From positions 62,001-126,000 of the forward strand of contig JAEPOK010000001.1 in the NCBI GenBank assembly GCA_017642935.1: a stretch of DNA of 64,000 nt. Reading direction: 5' to 3'. Positions 1 through 8,905 of the stretch are shown here, piece after piece (within the stretch, counting starts at the first letter, position 1; every line of letters starts with the position of its first letter). Source of the DNA: Hyphomicrobiales bacterium (GTDB lineage: Bacteria > Pseudomonadota > Alphaproteobacteria > Rhizobiales > MH13). The translations under genes were made by a program, and so were the position numbers. The notes under the pieces were generated by a model. The model saw only the letters and a list, made by a program, of their open reading frames with translations. It did no database searches and was not told where the DNA came from.

Positions 1-99
1 CTCCTCCTGAACTCTCCCCATTGAACGCTTGGTTGTTTTGAGCGTTGGCCTGCCATCTGGTCGTGCCTGTGTTACGGTGGGTTTTCAAAGAGGATACTG

Positions 100-579
100 A
101 TGGATTTCTCGATCTCCTGGTCTTTGCTCGCGTTTTTTGCGGTGACATTTGCTGCCGCCATGTCCGGTGGCTATTTCAGACCCGGCGATTGGTATCGCGA
201 TCTGGCCAAACCCAGTTGGAACCCGCCTGACTTCATGTTTCCAATCGCCTGGACTGTTCTCTACGCCATGATGGCGGTCGCAGCATGGCTTGTCTGGGAG
301 GCTGTCGGTTGGCCGGCAGCTTTGGTGCCGATTGGGTTTTGGCTGATTCAACTGATTTTCAATGCGCTTTGGTCGGCGCTGTTTTTCGGCATGAAGCGGA
401 TGGATTGGGCGCTCATCGATGTCGCGCTGCTTTGGCTTGCCATCGTCGGAACGATCATGACGTTCTGGCCGATTAGCACGCTCGCAGGCTGGTTGATGGT
501 ACCGTATTTGGCGTGGGTCAGCTTTGCAGCGTTCCTCAATCTCACAATTTTACGGCTCAATTCGCAACAAGCCGCCTAG
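100..579 (+). CDS. tspO: TspO/MBR family tryptophan-rich sensory protein
   Basis: A 159-residue, very hydrophobic protein with about five membrane segments and many tryptophans, the size and pattern of bacterial TspO (peripheral benzodiazepine receptor family). The WNPPDFMFPIAWTVLYA motif near residues 40-56 and the C-terminal FAAFLNLTILRLN are family signatures. In Rhodobacter, TspO is an outer-membrane tetrapyrrole/oxygen-responsive protein that dampens photosynthesis gene expression. Its place beside crtC is the usual PGC position, normally just after crtB, which would lie left of the window. The ATG follows an AGAGGATA stretch. It converges on crtC. Confidence 0.95.
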   Translation: MDFSISWSLLAFFAVTFAAAMSGGYFRPGDWYRDLAKPSWNPPDFMFPIAWTVLYAMMAVAAWLVWEAVGWPAALVPIGFWLIQLIFNALWSALFFGMKRMDWALIDVALLWLAIVGTIMTFWPISTLAGWLMVPYLAWVSFAAFLNLTILRLNSQQAA

Positions 580-593
580 TGCGATGAAGCGTC

Positions 594-619
594 GGTCCAG
601 CTATGTTGCTAGCCGGACC
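594..619. terminator. Inverted repeat between convergent tspO and crtC
   Basis: GGTCC-a-GCTA and TAGC-c-GGACC form an imperfect stem between the two convergent genes; the crtC stop codon (609-611) lies in the right arm. There is no T-run on either side, so a bidirectional terminator is only inferred. Confidence 0.4.
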
Positions 620-1538
620 ACTTTGCGCGGCGCGGCATCTTAAAGGGCAGCATCAGTTTCACGATCGGACTGGCGAAACGGTCAAGGTTCAAGCTCTCGT
701 GGACGGCCGGGCAACGCCTGCCACCAAGCACCATCTGCAGGGCGTCGCGGGTGTAAAACGGCGCGTCGACAAAGGTCTCTGTGATCCGCGTCTGGCTTGG
801 GTCTTCGGAGCGTGTGTCGCGGGTAACGCCCCAAAAACCCTTATTCAGATCCACACGCGGCGGTGTGTCGATCTCTGTGACGGTTCCGTGCGCGTCCACG
901 TGGATTGCGATGGTTTTGTGGGCGCCCGACCGTTCCTGCGGTTCGTAGAACATTACCGCGCCGTCCTCGACACTAGCGCGCGACCAGGTCCAACCGGAGA
1001 AGTCCGCCTCAAGGGCAGTCGTTCCGGTGTTCGTGTCGGCATAGCCGTGCCCTTGCCAGGACAAGCCGGGTTTATCGATGTTGGCTTCGATGCGGCCGAA
1101 TGGGGCGTAGGGCCACCAATGGTGACGCGCTGTCGTGTCCAACGCGAAATGGGTCGGCTGGCTGACATCGGGCGTGAAACGAATCTGACCCTTGAGCCGC
1201 AAGGGCCACGGCACGGTCACCTCATCGACGTCAATCACGAGCGTGTTGCCCTCCCAGCGCAGGGCGCTTGGCCCGACGGTGAAATGGTCGGGCCCATCAT
1301 CGAGCGCGCCTTTGCCTCGCTCGGTCATCGCCCAACGGGCTTTGGGGCCATAGAGCGCGACGTTGATCGCGATGTGATCATAGGGGTCGTTGCGCCCTGA
1401 CCAGGCGTAATAGGGTGAAAACACCGAGCCTATGAATGCGATCACCGACAGGCCATGGCGGCCATCATCACTCAGGCCGTCGACATACCACCAACGGTAA
1501 CCGTTCGGCGCGACGGGCGTGTCGAAGCGAGGTCGGAG
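609..1538 (-). CDS. crtC: Hydroxyneurosporene synthase / carotenoid 1,2-hydratase (start unresolved)
   Basis: CrtC adds water to the 1,2 double bond of acyclic carotenoids (neurosporene or lycopene series). The conserved N-terminal FDTPVAPNGYRWWYVDGLS begins near 1526, and VIAFIGSVFSPYYAWSGR follows; about 306 residues from there to the stop, normal for the family. The frame is open upstream to 2075 but only as crtD out of frame. No ATG, GTG or TTG occurs in this frame between the conserved N-terminus and about 1560. The first ordinary start downstream is a GTG near 1445, which would remove about 28 conserved residues. The end given here is the CTC codon just before the conserved block and is provisional. 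crtC overlaps the 3' end of crtD by about 65 bases, so translation may be coupled, or there may be a frameshift or sequencing error. Confidence 0.82.
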   Translation of the reverse strand, partial: LRPRFDTPVAPNGYRWWYVDGLSDDGRHGLSVIAFIGSVFSPYYAWSGRNDPYDHIAINVALYGPKARWAMTERGKGALDDGPDHFTVGPSALRWEGNTLVIDVDEVTVPWPLRLKGQIRFTPDVSQPTHFALDTTARHHWWPYAPFGRIEANIDKPGLSWQGHGYADTNTGTTALEADFSGWTWSRASVEDGAVMFYEPQERSGAHKTIAIHVDAHGTVTEIDTPPRVDLNKGFWGVTRDTRSEDPSQTRITETFVDAPFYTRDALQMVLGGRRCPAVHESLNLDRFASPIVKLMLPFKMPRRAKWSG

Positions 1539-3001
1539 ACGATCCGAGCTGCCGCCAGGCGGCCCGAAAGGGCTGCCATCGGGACCCCCGGACCCGGATG
1601 GACGCTGCCCCCCGCCAGATAAAGTCCCGGGACTTTGGTCCGGTTGTCCGGTCGTTGAAAGCTGGCGAACGGTGAATGGTTCGCCCGCCCGTAAAGCGCG
1701 CCTCCCGTCGCCGGAAACAGCTGGTTGAACCCCTCCGGACCGGTCGGCACGCTCATCGTCGGCTCCACGTCCACTTTCAGGCCGCAAGTTTCCAGGCGCG
1801 CCAGACTGCGTTCCATGCATTGTTCCATCTCCGATCGGTCCGGGTTCTGGTCGCCATTGGGTGGGGCGTTGATCACCATCAGCATACGCTCGGTGCTGTC
1901 CGGTTCGGCCAGTCCACCGGTGTCGGCGCGGTCTTGGGCGCAGATGTAGACGGTGGGATCGCCGGGATAGGCGCTGCGCCGGAAAACGGCGTCGAACTCT
2001 TCGGGATAGTCTTGCCCGAAGAAGACAGAATGGTGCGCCAAGGGGAAGCCTTCGGTTTTGGCCTTGAGCGTCCATCCAATCGCTGAAAGCGAGCGGGCTG
2101 CCGGTTTGACGGGATCGACCGCGCGCTGCACGTCAGTGCCAAACAGGCCAGCCCCTACGGCTGATGCGTCCGCGTTGACAACGACAACGTCGCCGCTGTG
2201 GCGCTCGCCATTTTCCAGGATAACCGCGCCGGCGGTGCCTTTGTCGGTATCGATGCGTGCAACCTTCGCGCCTGTTTGAATGATCACGCCCTTGGCCTCA
2301 CAGGCGCGGCGCATCACCTGCGCCAGCTCTCGCATCCCGCCATTCACCAGCCAAACGCCATCAAGCTCGACATGGGCAATGAGCATCAGTGTTGCCGGTG
2401 CCAGAAAAGGCGAGGCGCCAGTGTAGGTGGAGTAGCGGCCAAAAAGTTGAACAAGACGTGGGTCGTCAAAACGGCCTTTTAACGCGCGCCACAGGGTCGA
2501 AAAAGGTTTCACCGCTAGCCCTTTGGGTCCGAGCCGCGCGCTCATGCCGAGCATGGATGGCTTGGACGAGCGCAAGAAAGGCTGTTCCAGGGTGGCGTAC
2601 ATCGCTGCGGCTTCTTGCGCGAACTGACGGAAATTGGCCGCTTCTCTCGCGTCGCAAAAGGCGCCAATGGCATCCGCGCTCTGATCCAAATCGGCAAACA
2701 GATCGAGCGTTCCGCTGTCATCCCACGCGTGGCGGGCGAGCAACTCAGCCTTGGTCAGACCGACGGCATCATCGAAGCTCAGCCCCGCCTCGTCGAAAAG
2801 CTCGTCAAACACCCATTTCATCGTGAAGACGGTGGGGCCGCCATCGATAGCGCTGCCTCCAACTGGGACAGCGCGAACTTTGCCGCCGACTTCTGCTTGG
2901 GCTTCGAGAACAGTAACCTGAAGCCCTTGGCTCGCCAGAGAGAGAGCTGCCGAAAGGCCGCCGATGCCGGCGCCGACGATCACGGCATGGTGGGTGTTCA
3001 C
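1472..3001 (-). CDS. crtD: Methoxyneurosporene dehydrogenase (carotenoid 3,4-desaturase)
   Basis: FAD-dependent phytoene-desaturase-family enzyme that introduces the C-3,4 double bond into hydroxylated or methoxylated acyclic carotenoids. The dinucleotide motif GAGIGGLSAALSLASQG is at about residues 10-26, followed by LEAQAEVGGK. The C-terminal signature GLYLAGGSVHPGPGVPMAALSG near residue 460-480 is typical. The frame is open to a TTG at 3007; the GTG at 3001 (about 509 residues) is preferred because it gives the usual short N-terminus. The C-terminus runs about 20 residues beyond the usual end and overlaps crtC. It is divergent from crtE across a PpsR-type palindrome. Confidence 0.94.
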   Translation of the reverse strand: MNTHHAVIVGAGIGGLSAALSLASQGLQVTVLEAQAEVGGKVRAVPVGGSAIDGGPTVFTMKWVFDELFDEAGLSFDDAVGLTKAELLARHAWDDSGTLDLFADLDQSADAIGAFCDAREAANFRQFAQEAAAMYATLEQPFLRSSKPSMLGMSARLGPKGLAVKPFSTLWRALKGRFDDPRLVQLFGRYSTYTGASPFLAPATLMLIAHVELDGVWLVNGGMRELAQVMRRACEAKGVIIQTGAKVARIDTDKGTAGAVILENGERHSGDVVVVNADASAVGAGLFGTDVQRAVDPVKPAARSLSAIGWTLKAKTEGFPLAHHSVFFGQDYPEEFDAVFRRSAYPGDPTVYICAQDRADTGGLAEPDSTERMLMVINAPPNGDQNPDRSEMEQCMERSLARLETCGLKVDVEPTMSVPTGPEGFNQLFPATGGALYGRANHSPFASFQRPDNRTKVPGLYLAGGSVHPGPGVPMAALSGRLAAARIVSDLASTRPSRRTVTVGGMSTA

Positions 3002-3020
3002 TGGCAAGGCCTGTTTGATG

Positions 3021-3038
3021 TGTCAATTATTGTTGACA
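3021..3038. promoter_or_regulatory. PpsR/CrtJ-type operator between crtD and crtE
   Basis: TGTCAATTATTGTTGACA is an exact TGT-N12-ACA palindrome in the divergent crtD/crtE control region. A half-matching copy (TGT-N12-ACG) starts at 3053, so two sites lie side by side, as PpsR tetramers usually need. The regulator itself (ppsR) is encoded in this window. Confidence 0.85.
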
Positions 3039-3108
3039 CTAAACCAAGTCGTTGTAGATTGACAACAACGGAACGGTCGCCGATCCGCTGATGAAAAGGA
3101 TGGTCCCC

Positions 3109-3978
3109 ATGGATATCAAGTCTCGTATCGACCATGCTCTTAAAGCGGCCATTGAACGCGCTGGTGGCCCCGATTCTCCCCCGCAGCTTGCCGAAGCGAT
3201 CCGCTATGCGGTGTTTCCCGGTGGTGCACGTGTTCGTCCGCGTCTCTGTTTAGCAGTGGCGTCAGCCTGTGGCGATGATCGACCGGAACTGACCAACGCC
3301 GCAGCAGCCTCCGTCGAACTCCTGCATTGCGCATCGCTCGTTCACGACGATATGCCTTGTTTTGACAATGCCGACCTTCGCCGCGGGCGGCCAGCCGTTC
3401 ACACGGCCTATGGTGAGCCTTTGGCGTTGCTTGCCGGCGATGGGATGATCGTTCTGGCTTTTGAGATCTTGGCCCGCGCCGCCGTTCAAGCCCCTGAGCG
3501 CCTTGCGCCCTTGGTGACCACGGTTGCTGGTGCGGTTGGTATGCCGCATGGCATTGTTGCCGGGCAGGGCTGGGAAAGCGAAACGCAAGTGCCGGTCGAT
3601 ACCTATCATCGAGCCAAGACGGGCGCTCTGTTTGTCGGCGCATCGATGGCGGGTGCGGTCGCTGCGGGCGCTGATCCGGCACCCTGGCGGGCGCTAGGTG
3701 ATCAGTTGGGCTCAGCCTATCAGGCTGCCGATGATCTTCGCGACGCGCTGTGCTCATCCCAGGAGATGGGCAAGCCGGCTCATCAGGATGATGCGCATGA
3801 CCGGCCAAGCCTGGTCAGCGAGTGCGGCATCAAAGATACGATTGGCCGCTTGGAAGGCTATGTGGCTGGCGCGATTGCCGCCATTCCCGATTGCCGGGGA
3901 CGAGCCTCGTTGGAGGCTTTGATTATGAGCGAAGCCAAACGGCTGAAGCCGAAAAGCCTCTCTCAAGCGGCTGCTTAA
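3109..3978 (+). CDS. crtE: Geranylgeranyl diphosphate synthase
   Basis: Trans-prenyltransferase that makes geranylgeranyl-PP for carotenoids and for the bacteriochlorophyll tail. The first aspartate-rich motif DDMPCFD is at residues 80-86, followed by ADLRRGRP; the second is AADDLRDAL with D208, D209 and D212. Length from this start is 289 residues, normal for bacterial CrtE. Upstream ATGs at 3091 and 3100 are in frame, but AAAAGGA (3094-3100) is well placed as ribosome binding site for 3109. First gene of the crtEF-bchCXYZ-puf run. Confidence 0.95.
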   Translation: MDIKSRIDHALKAAIERAGGPDSPPQLAEAIRYAVFPGGARVRPRLCLAVASACGDDRPELTNAAAASVELLHCASLVHDDMPCFDNADLRRGRPAVHTAYGEPLALLAGDGMIVLAFEILARAAVQAPERLAPLVTTVAGAVGMPHGIVAGQGWESETQVPVDTYHRAKTGALFVGASMAGAVAAGADPAPWRALGDQLGSAYQAADDLRDALCSSQEMGKPAHQDDAHDRPSLVSECGIKDTIGRLEGYVAGAIAAIPDCRGRASLEALIMSEAKRLKPKSLSQAAA

Positions 3979-4004
3979 CACCTCGCATTTGAAGGCCTGG
4001 CAGA

Positions 4005-5135
4005 GTGACAGAAACGGTGCGCGACACTTTTGGCGACCGTGTTCGTGAATGGCGTGCGCGCCTCATTCAGAACCCGAAATTCATTCGCTGGGCGACCCGA
4101 TTTCCACTGACGCGGCCACTCTCCCGGCAGAAAACCCGGCAGATGTTCGATCTGGTGGCAGGCTTTGTCTACACGCAGATTGTGACGACCTGTGTGCGGG
4201 TGAAACTGCTTGAGCAGCTTGCCGACGGCCCAAAAACGCTGGGACAACTGTCGGTGGCTACCGGCCTGGATGAAGACGCCACGATTCGGCTCGTACGTGG
4301 TGCACAGGCGCTCGGCCTCATCTCATCACGCTCTAGCGAACGTTTTGGTTTGGACGATCTCGGCGCGGCGCTTCTTGCCAACCCAGGTGTGTTGGCGATG
4401 ATCGAGCATCATCAGATTCTCTATGAAGATTTGCGCGATCCGCTGGCGCTGTTGAAAGATCAATCGAGCCCGACCGCTCTTTCGCGCTATTGGGCCTATG
4501 CGCAGAGCGGTGCGCCGGATGATCTGCCTGGCGGCTCGGTTGCCGACTACAGCCGCCTGATGGCCGCCTCGCAAAGCTTCATCAGCGATGAGGTTCTCGA
4601 TGCTTACCCGCTCACCAATCATCGGTGCCTGATGGATGTCGGGGGTGGGGAAGGGCGGTTCGCCCAGGCGGCGCTGGAGCGTACGCCGGGCTTGCAGGCA
4701 ACAGTGTTTGATCTGCCGGCTGTGGCCGAGCGCGCCAATACCCGCCTGGCAGCCTCTGACCTCAGCGCTCGGTTCGATGCCAAGGGCGGCGATTTCTTCG
4801 CCGATTCTCTCCCGCTAGGCGCCGATATCATCTCGCTGGTGCGCATTCTTCACGATCACGATGACGATAAGGCGCTGCATCTGTTGCGGCAGGTGCGTGC
4901 TGCGCTTGACGTCGGACAGACTCTTCTCGTCGCGGAACCAATGGCGGGCACGGCCGGGGCAGAGAAAGCTGGGGACGCCTATTTTGGCTTTTACCTCCTT
5001 GCGATGCGCAGTGGACGACCGCGCACCGAGGCTGAATTACGCTCTTTCCTGGAACAAACCGGTTTCGGCCACATTCGAAGTCCGCGCACCGACAATCCGC
5101 TGCTGACCCGGGTGCTGGTTGCCCGTACGGTGTAA
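4005..5135 (+). CDS. crtF: Hydroxyneurosporene / demethylspheroidene O-methyltransferase
   Basis: SAM-dependent O-methyltransferase that methylates the 1-hydroxy group of acyclic carotenoids. A winged-helix dimerisation region (about residues 50-130) precedes the Rossmann methyltransferase domain with its SAM motif DVGGGEG at residues 211-217. The length, 376 residues, is normal. The start is GTG, 26 bases after the crtE stop. crtF is expected to be read together with crtE and into bchC. Confidence 0.94.
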   Translation: MTETVRDTFGDRVREWRARLIQNPKFIRWATRFPLTRPLSRQKTRQMFDLVAGFVYTQIVTTCVRVKLLEQLADGPKTLGQLSVATGLDEDATIRLVRGAQALGLISSRSSERFGLDDLGAALLANPGVLAMIEHHQILYEDLRDPLALLKDQSSPTALSRYWAYAQSGAPDDLPGGSVADYSRLMAASQSFISDEVLDAYPLTNHRCLMDVGGGEGRFAQAALERTPGLQATVFDLPAVAERANTRLAASDLSARFDAKGGDFFADSLPLGADIISLVRILHDHDDDKALHLLRQVRAALDVGQTLLVAEPMAGTAGAEKAGDAYFGFYLLAMRSGRPRTEAELRSFLEQTGFGHIRSPRTDNPLLTRVLVARTV

Positions 5136-5155
5136 GGGAAAAACCGAAAGGTGAG

Positions 5156-5173
5156 TGTCAAACGTACTTGACA
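5156..5173. promoter_or_regulatory. PpsR/CrtJ-type operator upstream of bchC
   Basis: TGTCAAACGTACTTGACA is an exact TGT-N12-ACA palindrome about 65 bases before the bchC start. A degenerate copy (TGT-N12-TCA) starts at 5182, 26 bases later. The tandem arrangement is the same as that known at bchC in Rhodobacter. Confidence 0.85.
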
Positions 5174-5238
5174 GATTGATGTGTCAATTTAGAGTGTCAG
5201 TACGTTGAATTGACCTCTGAACCGAAAACATTGATCTC

Positions 5239-6192
5239 GTGGCCCTAACTCTTTCCACCAAAGCCGTTGTTCTTCAGGCTCCTGAGACGCTGAGCGTCCG
5301 TGAGCTGGCGCTTTCCGCGCCGGGATCGGACGATCTGGTGGTCGATGTGGATTGGAGCGGGATCAGCGCCGGCACCGAGAGGCTTTTGTGGAGCGGGCGG
5401 ATGCCCGACTTCCCTGGCATGGGTTATCCGCTGGTGCCCGGCTACGAATCGGTTGGCCGTGTGGTCGATGCCGGATCGGACGTTGCTGACCGGATCGGCG
5501 AAACGGTTTTTGTCCCAGGCGCACGGTGTTTTGGCGATGTGCGCGGCCTGTTTGGCGGCTCAGCCGCCCGCGTGGTTGTCGCCTCTCAGCGCGCGCCCGC
5601 AATCCATGAGCATCTTGGCCGCGAAGGCGTGCTTCTGGCGCTGGCCGCAACGGCCTATCACGCGCTTGCCGCAAGCGATGCGGTGCTGCCCGATCTGATT
5701 GTCGGCCATGGCGTGCTCGGTCGTTTGCTGGCGAGAATCGCAACCAGCCTTGCCGATGAAGCGCCAACCGTTTGGGAAACCAATGCCAAGCGCGCCGAGG
5801 GTGCGCAGGGCTATGCAGTTGCACATCCCGACAAGGATGATCGGCGCGATTTTCGCGCGATCTACGATGTGAGCGGGGACAGCACGCTGCTCGACTCGCT
5901 CATCGGTCGCCTGTCGCGCGGCGGACAGATTGTGCTTGCCGGCTTCTATGACAAACCGCTGCAGTTCGCTTTCCCGCCAGCCTTTATGCGCGAAGCACGT
6001 TTACGCGTCGCTGCCGAATGGCAGCCTGGCGACCTGGAAGCCGTGCTTGGCCTCATCGATGCGGGCAAGCTCTCGCTGGATGGGCTGATCACACACAATG
6101 AGCCGGCCGATGCTGCTGATCGTGCCTACCGCACAGCCTTTGGCGATCCCGATTGCCTGAAAATGGTTCTCGACTGGAGGAATGCCGCATGA
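5239..6192 (+). CDS. bchC: 3-hydroxyethyl bacteriochlorophyllide a dehydrogenase
   Basis: BchC oxidises the 3-hydroxyethyl group to 3-acetyl, a late step of bacteriochlorophyllide a synthesis. It is a medium-chain dehydrogenase-like protein of 317 residues with GYESVGRVVDAGSDV in the N-terminal domain and a shortened nucleotide-binding fold around IVGHGVLGRLLARI. There is no zinc-site cysteine cluster, as in other BchC. It starts with GTG and its stop overlaps the bchX start (ATGA). Confidence 0.94.
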   Translation: MALTLSTKAVVLQAPETLSVRELALSAPGSDDLVVDVDWSGISAGTERLLWSGRMPDFPGMGYPLVPGYESVGRVVDAGSDVADRIGETVFVPGARCFGDVRGLFGGSAARVVVASQRAPAIHEHLGREGVLLALAATAYHALAASDAVLPDLIVGHGVLGRLLARIATSLADEAPTVWETNAKRAEGAQGYAVAHPDKDDRRDFRAIYDVSGDSTLLDSLIGRLSRGGQIVLAGFYDKPLQFAFPPAFMREARLRVAAEWQPGDLEAVLGLIDAGKLSLDGLITHNEPADAADRAYRTAFGDPDCLKMVLDWRNAA

Positions 6193-7241
6193 CGTCTATG
6201 CTTGAAGACGCCAGCCAGATTTCAGCTGCTGAGGCCACAGAAGCGCCGACCCAGCACACGCTGATCGACACGCAGGCTTCGGTCCGCGCTGAAGCTGCGC
6301 AAGAACCTGATGATGTGCACACCGGGCCGGTGACCAAGGAAACGCAGATCATCGCGATCTACGGCAAAGGCGGAATCGGCAAATCGTTCACGCTCGCCAA
6401 CCTCTCCTACATGATGGCGCAGCAGGGCAAGAAAACGCTGCTCATCGGTTGTGATCCCAAATCTGACACGACGTCGCTGCTGTTCGGCGGGCATTCCACA
6501 CCAACTATCATCGAGACCTCCTCGAAGAAGAAGGCGGCTGGCGAGGAAGTGGAAGTGGGCGATGTCTGCTTCAAGCGCGATGGCGTCTACGCCATGGAGC
6601 TTGGAGGCCCGGAAGTCGGTCGTGGTTGCGGCGGACGCGGCATTATCCATGGTTTTGAAACCCTTGAGAAATTGGGCTTCCACGACTGGGATTTCGACTA
6701 CGTCTTGCTCGACTTTTTGGGCGACGTTGTCTGCGGTGGCTTCGGCCTGCCGATCGCCCGTGACATGTGCCAGAAGGTCATCGTCGTCGGCTCGAACGAT
6801 CTTCAGTCGCTCTATGTGGCCAACAATGTTTGCTCGGCGGTGGAATATTTCCGCAAGCTCGGCGGTAATGTCGGTGTGGCGGGTATGGTCATCAACAAGG
6901 ATGACGGCACTGGCGAAGCGGCAGCGTTTGCGGAATCGGTGCAGATTCCGGTCCTGGCCTCGATCCCGGCGGACGAAGACATTCGCCGCAAGAGCGCCAA
7001 TTACGACATTATCGGCAAGCCGGGTGGCGATTGGGGCCCTCTGTTTGAGGAGCTCGGCATGAACGTTGCCGAGGCGCCGCCGAAACACCCGACGCCGCTT
7101 ACCCATGAGCAGTTGCTCGATCTCTTCAAAGGCAAAGAGAGCGACAATGGGTATGAGCTGGAGCCGGCGTCCTACGCCGATATGTGCGGCGTGAACTACG
7201 TCGAAAAGCCTTCCCTTGAAGTCGTGTACGACGAGGTTTGA
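6189..7241 (+). CDS. bchX: Chlorophyllide a reductase iron protein subunit X
   Basis: NifH-like ATPase that delivers electrons to BchYZ for reduction of ring B. P-loop YGKGGIGKS at residues 58-66; the two cysteines of the shared [4Fe-4S] cluster are C147 (in GRGCGGRG) and C182 (in GDVVCGGF). An acidic, Ala/Thr-rich N-terminal extension of about 50 residues precedes the domain. The ATG at 6189 overlaps the bchC stop and gives 350 residues; upstream in-frame starts would lie inside bchC. Confidence 0.95.
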   Translation: MTSMLEDASQISAAEATEAPTQHTLIDTQASVRAEAAQEPDDVHTGPVTKETQIIAIYGKGGIGKSFTLANLSYMMAQQGKKTLLIGCDPKSDTTSLLFGGHSTPTIIETSSKKKAAGEEVEVGDVCFKRDGVYAMELGGPEVGRGCGGRGIIHGFETLEKLGFHDWDFDYVLLDFLGDVVCGGFGLPIARDMCQKVIVVGSNDLQSLYVANNVCSAVEYFRKLGGNVGVAGMVINKDDGTGEAAAFAESVQIPVLASIPADEDIRRKSANYDIIGKPGGDWGPLFEELGMNVAEAPPKHPTPLTHEQLLDLFKGKESDNGYELEPASYADMCGVNYVEKPSLEVVYDEV

Positions 7242-7243
7242 GG

Positions 7244-8905
7244 GTGAGCGCCATCGATCATCTTGACCGGTCCAACACTTCCGAAGCGGGCGGATTTTCC
7301 GCCGGTGATCGTGAAGTGCATGAGGTCGTTTATGATGATGCCGGTCAGGTGTTGATCGACAATGTGCCGCTTGATGGCGCCGCGCCAGAGGCAACCACTG
7401 AAACCGTAGAGACCGTCGCAGCTCCTGGCGCCGACGGCTGTCACGCCGGTAAAGACACCATGCTGGAGGCCGCCAAGCAGGCAGGCCAGAGCAAGATGCT
7501 CGACCAGTTCGCCAAGGATTACCCAGTCGGACCGCACGATCAGCCACAATCCATGTGTCCGGCCTTTGGTTCGTTGCGCGTCGGTTTGCGGATGAAGCGC
7601 ACGGCCAGCGTGCTCTCCGGCTCGGCCTGCTGCGTTTATGGCCTCACCTTCACATCGCACTTTTACGGCGCCAAGCGTTCGGTCGGCTATGTGCCGTTCA
7701 ACTCCGAGACCCTGGTGACCGGCAAGCTGTTTGAGGACATCCGCGAGGCTGTCTTTGAGATGGCCAAGCCTGAAGACTATGACGCCATAGTCGTCACCAA
7801 TCTCTGTGTGCCGTCGGCCTCCGGCGTGCCGCTTCGGCTTCTGCCCAAAGAGATCAACGGCGTGCGCATCGTTGGCATCGACGTGCCGGGTTTCGGCATA
7901 CCGACCCATGCCGAAGCCAAGGATGTTCTGGCTGGCGCGATGCTGAAATATGCGCGCGACGAGGTCATGAGCGGACCTGTTCAAGCACCTGACACACCGA
8001 AATCCGACAAGCCGACCATCACTCTGGTCGGTGAAATGTTTCCGGCTGATCCGGTGGTCATTTCTCAACTTTTGGCCCCGATGGGCTTGGCTGCTGGACC
8101 GGTTGTGCCAACACGTGAATGGCGCGAGCTCTATGCTGCGCTCGATTGCGCCGCGGTTGCCGGCATCCACCCGTTCTACACCGCCTCGTTTCGCGAGTTT
8201 GAAGCAGCAGGTCGCCCTGTCATCGGGTCCGCCCCGGTGGGCCGTGATGGCACCGCCGATTGGCTGCAAGCCATTGGCCGCGCCTGCGGCGTGTCGGCCG
8301 AGACGATCGGTGCGGCCCAAAATGCGATCATGCCAGCCATTGAAGGCGCGCTCTCGGCGATGCCGATCAATGGACGCATCACGCTCTCGGGCTATGAAGG
8401 CTCGGAACTTCTTGTCGGTCGCTTGTTGGTCGAGAGCGGTGCCGACCTCCGCTATGTTGGCACGGCTCTTCCGAAAACCCGCTTCTCTGACCCTGACAGC
8501 AAATGGCTGGAAGCGCAGGGCGTCCACGTCCAGTTCCGCGCCTCGCTGGAACAGGATCTGGCCGCGATGGCTGAATTCGAACCAGACCTCGCGATTGGAA
8601 CGACGCCTGTTGTGCAAAAGGCCAAAGAGCTTTCGATCCCTGCGCTCTATTTCACCAATCTGATCTCTGCCCGACCCCTGATGGGGCCAGCCGGCGCTGG
8701 CTCGCTGGCCACGGTGATCAATGCCGCGCTCGCCAACAAGGAGCGTTTCGACACGATGACTGCTTTCTTCGAGGGTGTCGGCACAGGTGACACGGCGGGT
8801 GTTTGGGAAGGCATGCCGAACGTGCGCCCGGACTTCAAGAAAAAGTACGCTGCGCGCGTCGCCTCCAAAACCAAGAAAGTCGTGGAGGGCTCGGTCGGAT
8901 GCTAG
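7244..8905 (+). CDS. bchY: Chlorophyllide a reductase subunit Y
   Basis: NifD-like catalytic subunit of chlorophyllide a reductase, which forms a heterotetramer with BchZ. The conserved core begins at [18 protein letters not shown], followed by [27 protein letters not shown] and NLCVPSASG, which carry the cluster-ligand cysteines. The GTG start 3 bases after the bchX stop gives 553 residues, about 50 more than Rhodobacter BchY; the excess is an acidic N-terminal extension. The stop overlaps the bchZ start. Confidence 0.94.
   Translation: MSAIDHLDRSNTSEAGGFSAGDREVHEVVYDDAGQVLIDNVPLDGAAPEATTETVETVAAPGADGCHAGKDTMLEAAKQAGQSKMLDQFAKDYPVGPHDQPQSMCPAFGSLRVGLRMKRTASVLSGSACCVYGLTFTSHFYGAKRSVGYVPFNSETLVTGKLFEDIREAVFEMAKPEDYDAIVVTNLCVPSASGVPLRLLPKEINGVRIVGIDVPGFGIPTHAEAKDVLAGAMLKYARDEVMSGPVQAPDTPKSDKPTITLVGEMFPADPVVISQLLAPMGLAAGPVVPTREWRELYAALDCAAVAGIHPFYTASFREFEAAGRPVIGSAPVGRDGTADWLQAIGRACGVSAETIGAAQNAIMPAIEGALSAMPINGRITLSGYEGSELLVGRLLVESGADLRYVGTALPKTRFSDPDSKWLEAQGVHVQFRASLEQDLAAMAEFEPDLAIGTTPVVQKAKELSIPALYFTNLISARPLMGPAGAGSLATVINAALANKERFDTMTAFFEGVGTGDTAGVWEGMPNVRPDFKKKYAARVASKTKKVVEGSVGC

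Noticed and set aside
603-1400. Long plus-strand open frame opposite crtC
   Set aside because: Antisense shadow of crtC; no family features, while the minus strand has clear CrtC motifs.
6222-7547. 441-residue minus-strand frame opposite bchX
   Set aside because: Arg/His-rich shadow translation; bchX on the plus strand is unambiguous.
7196-8617. 473-residue minus-strand frame opposite bchY
   Set aside because: Shadow of bchY caused by high third-position GC; no motifs.
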